DNA of 9,286 nt. Origin: Caldilineaceae bacterium. GTDB taxonomy: Bacteria > Chloroflexota > Anaerolineae > Caldilineales > Caldilineaceae. The notes below the pieces were generated by a model. The model was not told where the DNA came from. It ran no database searches and worked only from the letters and a program-made list of their open reading frames with translations. Location: the NCBI GenBank assembly GCA_028819675.1, contig JAPPKT010000454.1, positions 1 through 9,286 on the forward strand, given 5' to 3'. The position numbers were made by a program, and so were the translations under genes. This document shows, piece by piece, positions 1 through 5,485 of this stretch (positions within the stretch are counted from its first letter, which is position 1; the number at the start of each line of letters is the position of its first letter).

Positions 1-30
1 GCCGAATAGGCCCGACCGCCCAGAACTGCA

Positions 31-51
31 GTAGTCAGTAGTCAGTGGTCA
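31..51. repeat. Short heptamer tandem repeat (three units)
   Basis: Three consecutive heptamers are visible: GTAGTCA, GTAGTCA, GTGGTCA, followed by GAGACGG, which loosely continues the period. Short GTCAG-containing heptamer tracts of this kind are known from intergenic DNA of several bacterial groups, including cyanobacteria. No coding role is evident. The tract lies about 115 bp upstream of the promoter of the five-gene cluster, so it is probably an intergenic microsatellite and not part of that promoter. Confidence 0.6.
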
Positions 52-124
52 GAGACGGCGCTTATTCTGGCGGAAACCGGAATGGAACTGACCATGGCTA
101 GGGTGCCTCCAGAGATATACGAAA

Positions 125-150
125 GTTCACCCCCATTTTGGGATGCGCCC
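125..150 (-). repeat. Dispersed hairpin repeat, copy A (minus orientation)
   Basis: Read on the minus strand, this stretch begins GGGCGCATCCCA and ends GGGGGTGAAC. It matches the plus-strand element at 9003-9030 at 19 of 23 aligned positions, after which both end in AAC. In both copies CATCCC and GGGGTG arms can fold into a small hairpin. The two copies sit in intergenic DNA at opposite ends of the window and in opposite orientations. Both being members of a genome-wide intergenic repeat family is inference; only these two copies can be seen here. Confidence 0.45.
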
Positions 151-165
151 GAGGAAAGGAACTGG

Positions 166-195
166 TTGACGCGGCGCGAATCTGAATGCTATACT
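166..195 (+). promoter_or_regulatory. Sigma-70-type promoter of the five-gene cluster
   Basis: A -35 hexamer TTGACG (166-171) is followed by an 18-nt spacer and a -10 hexamer TATACT (190-195), which matches the consensus at five of six positions. TGC at 187-189 makes it an extended -10. Transcription would start near 202, giving a leader of about 150 nt before the oxygenase gene. The same TTGACG and TGCTA-ACT pattern precedes ftsH, which supports it as a housekeeping-sigma promoter in this organism. Confidence 0.65.
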
Positions 196-232
196 CCTGC
201 GTGCTTAGGCAATCAGTCCCCGTTTTCACCAG

Positions 233-263
233 AGGGCAATTCTTAATCTGTCGAAAGTGCCCT
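233..263 (+). promoter_or_regulatory. Possible leader hairpin upstream of the oxygenase gene
   Basis: AGGGCA (233-238) and TGCCCT (258-263) are exact inverted complements separated by 19 nt, inside the predicted 5' leader of the cluster. This gives a six-pair GC-rich stem with a large loop. No known riboswitch class is recognised and no U-tract follows, so a terminator is unlikely. It may be a chance stem. Confidence 0.25.
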
Positions 264-352
264 AAACGCTTCTGGCCGGCGCGACACCGTCTCGTTCTCC
301 ATGCTCCTATTCTGCAGGGCGGACACACCCATCTTCCATTGAAAGAGCTAAA

Positions 353-1129
353 ATGAAACTGTCGAAACAGCAGCTGAACCTGTTCCACGATTTTGGATTT
401 CTGATCTTTCGCCAGCTACTGTCTGCGGAGGAGATGGCGCGGTACAGCCGTGAGTTCAACGCAGGGCTGGACTCCTGGATTGAGGGCGGACAGCATGACG
501 GCAAGAGCCGCCACTACGCCTCGCTAATGGAGGAGAAGTCTCCATTCATCGCCGGGTTGGCCCACGATTCTCGTTTTGCCGACGTGGCCGAACAGTTGAT
601 GGGCAAGGATGTGCTGGCTATCGCGGTGGACGGGAACTACCATGTCAGTGACACGCACTGGCACCCCGATACAAGGTCGCTTGACTACATGGCCGTCAAG
701 TTCTGCATCTATCCGGATCCACTTGAAGGGGATACGGGCGCCTTGCGGGTCATACCCGGCTCCCACCGCGATCCCTTTCACAGCCAGATCAGCCGCGAAC
801 CTGAGACCGCCTACAACATTGCCCAGGCCGAAGTGCCTGCCTTTACGTTCGAATCGCAGCCGGGCGATGTCCTAGTATTTAATGTCGCTCTCTGGCATGC
901 TGCATTTGGTGGGGACAATCACCGGAGGCAGGGTGTGGTTGTCTACTATGAGGATCCGGACACGCCTGAGGCGACGGAAGCCATCCAGGAACAGATGCGA
1001 GGTAACCACAAGGCTTTCGCGCAGGCAGGCCGCCCTATGTACGGACCATACTGGCGTTCCATTGACGACGCCCGCCACCAACGCTGGCTTCGACGGTTGG
1101 GCGAGTTGGATGCTCTGGAGACACACTGA
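353..1129 (+). CDS. PhyH-family Fe(II)/2-oxoglutarate-dependent oxygenase
   Basis: This 258-residue protein fits the phytanoyl-CoA dioxygenase (PhyH) family in length and motifs. The family couples 2-oxoglutarate decarboxylation to substrate hydroxylation at a non-haem iron in a double-stranded beta-helix. The iron-binding triad is visible as H104-x-D106 (in HWHPD) and distal H182 (in LWHAAFGG). R191 or R192, just after it in NHRR, is the likely 2-oxoglutarate carboxylate ligand. GALRVIPGSH (129-138) and QPGD (169-172) are also typical. No signal peptide or membrane segment is present, so it is cytoplasmic. The ATG at 353 follows a weak GAAAGAG ribosome site at 341-347. It is first in a five-gene run and 18 nt from the next gene. 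PhyH relatives act on acyl-CoAs, ectoine, phosphonates and many natural products, so the substrate is unknown. The family call is firm. Confidence 0.9.
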   Translation: MKLSKQQLNLFHDFGFLIFRQLLSAEEMARYSREFNAGLDSWIEGGQHDGKSRHYASLMEEKSPFIAGLAHDSRFADVAEQLMGKDVLAIAVDGNYHVSDTHWHPDTRSLDYMAVKFCIYPDPLEGDTGALRVIPGSHRDPFHSQISREPETAYNIAQAEVPAFTFESQPGDVLVFNVALWHAAFGGDNHRRQGVVVYYEDPDTPEATEAIQEQMRGNHKAFAQAGRPMYGPYWRSIDDARHQRWLRRLGELDALETH

Positions 1130-1132
1130 ACA

Positions 1133-1139
1133 GGGAGGA
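1133..1139 (+). promoter_or_regulatory. Shine-Dalgarno fixing a GTG start
   Basis: GGGAGGA lies eight nt before the GTG at 1148. It is one of the best ribosome sites in the window and supports the GTG at 1148 over the in-frame ATG at 1169, which has no comparable site and would cut into the first beta-strand of the VOC domain. Confidence 0.7.
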
Positions 1140-1147
1140 AGCGCACA

Positions 1148-1621
1148 GTGATCAGCTCAGTAAATGTGATGGATCATATTTCGGTCACAGTGAGCGACAT
1201 GGAACGCTCACTGGCGTTTTACCGTGACCTGCTGGGGATGGAACAGATTGAAACTCACCGGCTGGAAGGCGAGACGATTTCGAAGATGGCAGGTAAAGAT
1301 GACGTGATCATGGAGGTTGTACGTCTGCAGGCGCCGGAATCGCCGGGGATGCTGCTCGACCTGCAAGAATACGTGCAGCCGGAGGGAAAGGTCTCGGACG
1401 GAAAGCTGGGAGATGTGGGCCACTCCCATATCTGTTTTGGCGTTCCGGACATGGCACAGGCCTACCAGGAACTGAAAGCGGAAGGGGTCAAGTTCGTATC
1501 CGAGCCTGTCAGTTTCGATCTCGGTTGGGCCGTTGTCCACGTGGTCTTCTTCGAGGATCCGGACGGCTACATTTTGGAACTGATGCAGGTTCCCTTCGAG
1601 ACAAAAGACGGCGAGCATTGA
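1148..1621 (+). CDS. VOC-superfamily (glyoxalase-fold) metalloenzyme
   Basis: This 157-residue protein has the two beta-alpha-beta-beta-beta modules of the vicinal oxygen chelate superfamily: the first from MDHISVTVSDME, the second from GHSHICFGVPDM to DPDGYILELMQ. Likely metal ligands are H10 at the start of module 1, D71 or Q73 at its end, H94 (or H92) at the start of module 2, and E144 in YILEL. This is the His/acid-or-Gln/His/Glu pattern of glyoxalase I and methylmalonyl-CoA epimerase. Such enzymes isomerise, epimerise, cleave or add to substrates chelated through neighbouring oxygens. Placed after an oxygenase and before dehydrogenases, it probably processes the hydroxylated product, but the reaction cannot be assigned. 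It starts with GTG and is cytoplasmic. Confidence 0.88.
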   Translation: MISSVNVMDHISVTVSDMERSLAFYRDLLGMEQIETHRLEGETISKMAGKDDVIMEVVRLQAPESPGMLLDLQEYVQPEGKVSDGKLGDVGHSHICFGVPDMAQAYQELKAEGVKFVSEPVSFDLGWAVVHVVFFEDPDGYILELMQVPFETKDGEH

Positions 1622-1659
1622 GGCGAATGGTGTCAGGGAAATTCTGCGGGAGGTAGCCT

Positions 1660-2457
1660 ATGCCGCGCTACAATCTTGACGGTCAGGTCGCGATTGTCAC
1701 CGGGGCCGGGCGAGGCATCGGACGGGCCATAGCCCTGCGTTTGGCGCGCGAGGGCTGTTTGGTGACGGTTGCAGACCTGGATGGTGAAACGGCCGTGCAG
1801 GTGGCTGCCGAAATTCAGGAGATGGGCGGACAGTCCATTGCGCACCAGGCGGACGTGACCAGCAGAGAAGAGGTGGAGCGGATGGTGGGCGAGACCTGCG
1901 AGCAGTTGGGGCGCTTGCAGATTCTGGTGAACAACGCCGGCATTGGTGCGGTTGCGCCATTGCTGGAGACGGATGAGAAAACGTGGGATGCCCTGATGAA
2001 CGTAAACGCCAAAAGCGTGTTGTTGTGCTCACAAGCAGGGGCGCGCCAGATGATCGAGCAGGGGGGCGGCGGGCGAATTATCAACAACGCATCGGGGGCG
2101 GGTAAAATCGCGCCTGGCAAAGGCATTCCTTTGGGAGCCTACGCCGCCAGCAAACATGCCGTTGTTGCGCTAACCAAGCAGATGGGATTGGAGCTTTCCG
2201 AGCACGGGATCCTGGTTAACTGTGTATGCGCCGGCATTGTCGATACGCCAATGTGGGATCTGATCGACCGCGAGACTGCGGCGCGCCGCGGGGTGGAGAT
2301 CGGTACTGTAAAGGCGGAAGCGGTCGCCGGCATTCCCGTGGGCCGCATCCAGCAGCCGGAAGACGTTGCTAACGTGGTTGCTTTCCTGGCTTCTGACGAC
2401 GCGAGTTACATGACCGGCCAGACGTACAACGTGAGCGGCGGTCTTCTTCCATATTGA
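1660..2457 (+). CDS. NAD-type short-chain dehydrogenase/reductase (first of a pair)
   Basis: This is a classical SDR of 265 residues. It shows the cofactor glycine motif TGAGRGIG (14-21), NNAG (91-94), N115, catalytic S145 and the YAASK motif with Y161 and K165. D39 at the end of the second beta-strand favours NAD(H) over NADP(H). The C-terminal MTGQTYNVSGG is typical. Ser145 and Tyr161 are 16 residues apart instead of the common 13, because of a small insertion (GKIAPGKGIPLG), as seen in some polyol and butanediol dehydrogenases. A strong GGGAGG ribosome site at 1648-1653 supports the ATG at 1660. It lies 38 nt after the VOC gene and 16 nt before a second SDR. It probably oxidises a secondary alcohol made in the pathway; the substrate is unknown. 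Confidence 0.92.
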   Translation: MPRYNLDGQVAIVTGAGRGIGRAIALRLAREGCLVTVADLDGETAVQVAAEIQEMGGQSIAHQADVTSREEVERMVGETCEQLGRLQILVNNAGIGAVAPLLETDEKTWDALMNVNAKSVLLCSQAGARQMIEQGGGGRIINNASGAGKIAPGKGIPLGAYAASKHAVVALTKQMGLELSEHGILVNCVCAGIVDTPMWDLIDRETAARRGVEIGTVKAEAVAGIPVGRIQQPEDVANVVAFLASDDASYMTGQTYNVSGGLLPY

Positions 2458-2473
2458 CCAAGGTGCATTCGGG

Positions 2474-3223
2474 ATGGCACATCGTCTGCAAGGTAAAGTA
2501 GCGGCGATCACGGGCGCGGGCATGGGGTTGGGACAGGCGGTAGCCATGCTGTTCGCGAGCGAGGGCGCACGGGTCGTGGTAGGCGAGATTAACGAGGAGA
2601 AGGGCAAGGAAACGGTAGAGCTGATCCGGGCGAAGGGCGGAGAGGCAGCCGTTGTACAGATGGATGTGCGGCTACGGCAGGATGCGGAACGCCTGACGCG
2701 CGCCGCGGTCGAGGAATTCGGGCGGTTGGATGTTCTGGTCAACAACGTGGGCGTACAGATCAACAAGGATGTGGTCGACACCAGTGAAGACGAGTGGGAT
2801 TTTGTCGTTGACACGAACCTGAAGAGCATGTTTCTGTGTTCGAAATACGCAGTTGCTCAGATGCGTCAGCAGGGCGGCGGCAACATCATTTGCATATCCT
2901 CGCTTTCGGGCCTGGTCGGCAACGGGCTGCAGGCATCGTATAACGCCAGCAAGCATGGCGTCATCGGCCTTGTGCGCTCTATGGCGGTCGACCACGCAGT
3001 TGACAACATTCGTGTGAATGCCGTCTGCCCCGGCTCGATGAACACGCCGCTGACAGAGACGATTCCGGAAGAAAAACTGGCGCCATACCGAGAAGCGAAT
3101 TTGCTAAAACGATTTGCCGCGCCAAGCGAAATCGCTCCAGCTGCGCTTTTTCTGGCCAGCGATGAGGCCTCTTTCGTAACCGGCTCGGTACTTGTGGCCG
3201 ACGGCGGCTTTACGACTCTTTAA
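2474..3223 (+). CDS. NAD-type short-chain dehydrogenase/reductase (second of a pair)
   Basis: This classical SDR has 249 residues, close to the FabG-like norm. Visible motifs are TGAGMGLG (13-20), NNVG (90-93), N115, S143, Y156 and K160 (in YNASK), and PG at 186-187. E38 at the end of beta-strand 2 is acidic and predicts NAD(H) use. Ser143 to Tyr156 has the standard spacing of 13. It follows the first SDR by 16 nt, with AAGGTG upstream as ribosome site. The two proteins share only general SDR motifs and have different C-termini, so they are not a recent duplication and probably catalyse different steps. A FabG-type 3-oxoacyl reductase role is possible, but nothing else in the window points to fatty acid synthesis. 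Confidence 0.92.
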   Translation: MAHRLQGKVAAITGAGMGLGQAVAMLFASEGARVVVGEINEEKGKETVELIRAKGGEAAVVQMDVRLRQDAERLTRAAVEEFGRLDVLVNNVGVQINKDVVDTSEDEWDFVVDTNLKSMFLCSKYAVAQMRQQGGGNIICISSLSGLVGNGLQASYNASKHGVIGLVRSMAVDHAVDNIRVNAVCPGSMNTPLTETIPEEKLAPYREANLLKRFAAPSEIAPAALFLASDEASFVTGSVLVADGGFTTL

Positions 3224-3226
3224 GAC

Positions 3227-3240
3227 TCTGACCAGTCAGA
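3227..3240. repeat. 14-bp inverted repeat (TCTGAC-CA-GTCAGA)
   Basis: Perfect six-base arms, TCTGAC and GTCAGA, are separated by CA, three nt after the stop codon of the second SDR and 53 nt before the next start. An almost identical element (spacer CC) occurs at 7542-7555 in another intergenic gap. As DNA it looks like a regulator half-site pair. As RNA it could form a five-pair hairpin with a four-base loop, but no U-tract follows. Its function is unknown. Confidence 0.45.
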
Positions 3241-3293
3241 ATCCAAACAAGGTGGGCGCCACAGCCTGCCACCATAGCGCAGGTGATCCCATT

Positions 3294-4280
3294 ATGAAGC
3301 GATTGAACGTCATCTTTTTGCCCCATCCGGTCAAAGTCTCGATGTTTAATCCTTGGGGCATGGACGTGGTTAAGGCTGTCAGCCGCAACCACAACATGCA
3401 TGTATTGGATTACGACAAACCGTTGGCGCCCCAGTTCGAAGGCATGGATGCAGTCATTGACCACGGCGGTTCGGCTGGAACGCGGGAGATGGTAGACGCC
3501 GCCACCGACGCGCGCCTGTGGCAGATCCTGGGGACGGGCTTCGATCACTTCGACCTGGATTACTGGAAGACAAAGGGCATTCCGGTGGCCAACTGCCCAG
3601 GCGCTTTCAGCGCGGTAGCGCTGGCCGAGACCGCGATGATGTTCATTCTGATGTTAACCCGCCGCTATCCGGAAGCGCGCACGCTTCTGGATGAGGGTGA
3701 GCTATACGAGCCGATGGGCCTGGAATTAGAAGGGCTGCAGCTGGGCATCATCGGCTTTGGGGCCAGCGGCATCGAGCTGGCACGCCGCGCGATGCCATTT
3801 GGGATGAAAATCGCGGCCATCGACATACGAGATGTCAGCGATGCGGAGCGGCAGGAGTTCGGCCTTGCGTTTGTGGGCACGCCCGACGACCTTGAAAAGG
3901 TGGTTGCCGAATCGGACATCCTTTCGCTTCACCTGCACCTGAACAGTGAGACCCACCATATCATCGACGCCCGTATGCTGGGGCTGATGAAGCCTACGGC
4001 CTACATCATAAACGTCGCACGCGGCGCGTTAATCGATGAACAAGCGCTGACTCAGGCACTGCTGGACGGCAAATTGGGGGGCGCCGGAATTGACGCGTAT
4101 AGCCAGGAGCCCCCGGACCTCAGTTCACCTTTCTTCAATTTGCCGAACGTCATTGCGACGCCCCACACGGCTGGAGTCACTGACGGCACGTCTCGAAAAC
4201 GAGCGCAGTGCGCCGCCGACAATGTGGACCGCGTAGCCGCCGGTCTCGAGCCGCTCTACCGCATCGACATAGATCAATAG
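3294..4280 (+). CDS. D-isomer-specific 2-hydroxyacid dehydrogenase
   Basis: This 328-residue NAD-dependent dehydrogenase reduces 2-oxoacids to D-2-hydroxyacids, or does the reverse. The Rossmann motif GFGASG (154-159) is followed by D177 at the end of the second beta-strand, indicating NAD. The catalytic triad is R243 (in NVARGALID), E272 (in QEPP) and H291 (in TPHTAG). The flanking flavodoxin-like catalytic domain covers about 1-110 and the C-terminus. The frame stays open upstream to an ATG at 3192 inside the preceding SDR, but the ATG at 3294 has AGGTGA at 3281-3286 with seven-nt spacing, and MKRLNVIFLP is a normal family N-terminus. It lies 70 nt after the SDR, the widest gap in the cluster. 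Whether it acts on glycerate, glyoxylate, a branched oxoacid or something else cannot be told. It resembles SerA/GyaR-type enzymes but lacks an ACT domain. Confidence 0.92.
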   Translation: MKRLNVIFLPHPVKVSMFNPWGMDVVKAVSRNHNMHVLDYDKPLAPQFEGMDAVIDHGGSAGTREMVDAATDARLWQILGTGFDHFDLDYWKTKGIPVANCPGAFSAVALAETAMMFILMLTRRYPEARTLLDEGELYEPMGLELEGLQLGIIGFGASGIELARRAMPFGMKIAAIDIRDVSDAERQEFGLAFVGTPDDLEKVVAESDILSLHLHLNSETHHIIDARMLGLMKPTAYIINVARGALIDEQALTQALLDGKLGGAGIDAYSQEPPDLSSPFFNLPNVIATPHTAGVTDGTSRKRAQCAADNVDRVAAGLEPLYRIDIDQ

Positions 4281-4327
4281 CGCGAAACCATCAAACCCAA
4301 GTTGCAGTCCTATATAACCTCTGCAAG

Positions 4328-4360
4328 AAACCCGCGTCTGCCGAGTCTGAGGCAGGTTTT
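4328..4360 (+). terminator. Possible terminator hairpin after the five-gene cluster
   Basis: CTGCC (4338-4342) pairs with GGCAG (4351-4355) around an eight-base loop. Beyond a six-base bulge, AAAC (4328-4331) can pair with GTTT (4356-4359). The run of four Ts at the 3' side is short. It lies 48 nt after the dehydrogenase stop codon and is the only terminator-like structure before the next gene, which has its own promoter element at once after it. Rho-dependent termination remains possible. Confidence 0.4.
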
Positions 4361-4368
4361 GCTATTCT
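4360..4368 (+). promoter_or_regulatory. Extended -10 element for the metallophosphoesterase gene
   Basis: TGC followed by TATTCT (4363-4368) resembles the extended -10 elements upstream of the oxygenase cluster (TGCTATACT) and ftsH (TGCTAGACT). No good -35 is seen; CTGCCG at 4338-4343, 19 nt away, is the nearest candidate. A start near 4375 would give a leader of about 22 nt. The element overlaps the tail of the preceding hairpin. Confidence 0.4.
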
Positions 4369-4396
4369 GCAGCCCCAAAGTTAACTCCACAACGGA

Positions 4397-5254
4397 ATGT
4401 CAGGAAGATTGTTGACCCGTCGCAGGTTCCTGCATTTGGTAGGGTCCGCGGCGCTAGCCGGCGTTGCGGGTCTTGGTTACGGGGGGCTGGTAGAACGAGC
4501 ATGGGTCGACATTGAGCCGATTACAGTCAGCTTGCCGGGCCTAGCAGAACGACTCTCCGGCTTCCGCATCGCGCATCTCTCTGACATTCATCTCAGTCGT
4601 TTCACTACGGTCGAACAGTTGATGGCTGCAGTCACCCGTGTCAACGAATTGCAGCCCGACATTGTCGTCCTGACCGGCGATTACGTAGGACACGAGTCCC
4701 GCTTTGCCAACAGTCTAATCGAGCCGTTGCGCATGCTGGAGCCTCCTGCCTATGCGGTGTACGGCAACCACGATTTGTGGACCGATCGCGATGCTGTGGG
4801 AGCCGCTCTAGCCGAGACTCGGGTTACACTCCTGGTCAATCAGAACAGGGAAGCCGCGCCTGGGCTTATTGTCGCAGGACTGGACGACGCCTGGTCGGGA
4901 CATCCCCGCCCGCATCTTGCACTGGCCGGTTCTCCGGCGGACTACACGAATATAATGCTCTGTCACGAACCCGACTACCTTGACACCATGCGAAGGGGAA
5001 ATGTGCCGGTTGCCCTGCAGCTGAGCGGGCACAGTCACGGCGGGCAGGTCCGGTTGCCAACAACGCGCCCTGACGGCAAGGGTTTGGCGACGCGTGCGCC
5101 GCTACTGCCGCACATGGCAACCAAATACCCCATCGGGCACTACCAAGTTGGAAGTCACCAACTCTATACCAACCGAGGGCTGGGCGTCTGGCCTCTCCCC
5201 TTCCGTTTCAACTGCCGGCCGGAGCTCACGTTACATACTCTTCGGCCGGCTTGA
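4397..5254 (+). CDS. Tat-exported metallophosphoesterase (YaeI/YkuE-like)
   Basis: This calcineurin-type binuclear phosphoesterase has 285 residues. The N-terminus carries a twin-arginine signal, TRRRFLH (7-13), fitting S/T-R-R-x-F-L-K, followed by a hydrophobic alanine/glycine-rich stretch (14-31). The folded protein is therefore probably exported and may remain membrane-anchored. Metal-site motifs appear in order: D63-x-H65, G94-D95, GNHD (123-126), H190 and GHSH (211-214). YaeI/YkuE relatives hydrolyse phosphodiester or pyrophosphate bonds in lipid precursors such as UDP-diacylglucosamine, but the substrate here is unknown. The ATG at 4397 has almost no ribosome site. An alternative TTG at 4412, with AGGA six nt upstream, would begin the protein MTRRRFL and keep the Tat motif. 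It is transcribed separately from the upstream cluster, if the hairpin between them terminates. Confidence 0.88.
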   Translation: MSGRLLTRRRFLHLVGSAALAGVAGLGYGGLVERAWVDIEPITVSLPGLAERLSGFRIAHLSDIHLSRFTTVEQLMAAVTRVNELQPDIVVLTGDYVGHESRFANSLIEPLRMLEPPAYAVYGNHDLWTDRDAVGAALAETRVTLLVNQNREAAPGLIVAGLDDAWSGHPRPHLALAGSPADYTNIMLCHEPDYLDTMRRGNVPVALQLSGHSHGGQVRLPTTRPDGKGLATRAPLLPHMATKYPIGHYQVGSHQLYTNRGLGVWPLPFRFNCRPELTLHTLRPA

Positions 5255-5363
5255 AAGGTGGATGCAGTCTTACTGCATGTAAAGCGCTGCTGCGGCAAAA
5301 TGGAGGTGCATTTCGGTTGAGTGTCTGCGTTTGAAATAGGGGCATAGCCTGTATCCGAACTAT

Positions 5364-5392
5364 TTGACGCTGTGATTTCCCTATGCTAGACT
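5364..5392 (+). promoter_or_regulatory. Promoter of ftsH
   Basis: TTGACG (5364-5369), a 17-nt spacer and TAGACT (5387-5392), extended by TGC (5384-5386), form a convincing housekeeping promoter. The start would be near 5399, giving a leader of about 87 nt. Its hexamers closely match those of the promoter at 166-195. No CIRCE-type heat-shock inverted repeat is seen. Confidence 0.65.
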
Positions 5393-5394
5393 TC

Positions 5395-5470
5395 CCGCGG
5401 GGCGGTGGAGGGTTCTAATCGGACGTAAAGGCCTAAGAAGTCGATTTGGCTGACTGTTCGGACCCCGCGG
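5395..5470 (+). promoter_or_regulatory. ftsH leader with complementary CCGCGG arms
   Basis: CCGCGGGG (5395-5402) at the predicted transcript start and CCCCGCGG (5463-5470), just before the ribosome site, are exact reverse complements of eight bases. They could close a large stem that brings the leader ends together about 10 nt upstream of the start codon. Each arm also contains the self-complementary CCGCGG. The ribosome site AAGAGGAG (5476-5483) sits unusually close to the ATG at 5486. The pairing may be fortuitous. Confidence 0.3.
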
Positions 5471-5485
5471 ACCCTAAGAGGAGCT

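Noticed and set aside
82..246. A 54-codon plus-strand frame upstream of the oxygenase gene
   Set aside because: It contains the promoter at 166-195 and the dispersed repeat at 125-150, has only a weak upstream GGA, and its SPPFWDAP segment is simply the repeat translated; the other repeat copy gives a similar string.
307..317. The 11-base string CTATTCTGCAG upstream of the oxygenase gene, repeated at 4362-4372 upstream of the phosphoesterase gene
   Set aside because: Exact 11-mers are expected to recur several times by chance in 9 kb. Only the second copy has a TGC extension making it promoter-like, and the first has no -35.
98..504. Minus-strand frames of 65-96 codons before and over the oxygenase start
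   Set aside because: They are antisense to the promoter and the N-terminal coding region, Cys/Arg-rich and without motifs.
2170..2829. A 219-codon minus-strand frame across the two SDR genes
   Set aside because: It is antisense to two genes with intact catalytic motifs, and the product is a Ser/Thr/Arg-rich string typical of a shadow frame.
3192..3293. N-terminal extension of the 2-hydroxyacid dehydrogenase to an ATG at 3192
   Set aside because: It would overlap the end of the preceding SDR, adds residues foreign to the family, and the ATG at 3294 has a well-spaced AGGTGA.
5354..5462. TCCGAAC and GTTCGGA as an inverted repeat around the ftsH promoter
   Set aside because: The arms are only seven bases long and nearly 100 bp apart, with the first upstream of the transcription start, so they cannot pair in the mRNA; probably chance.
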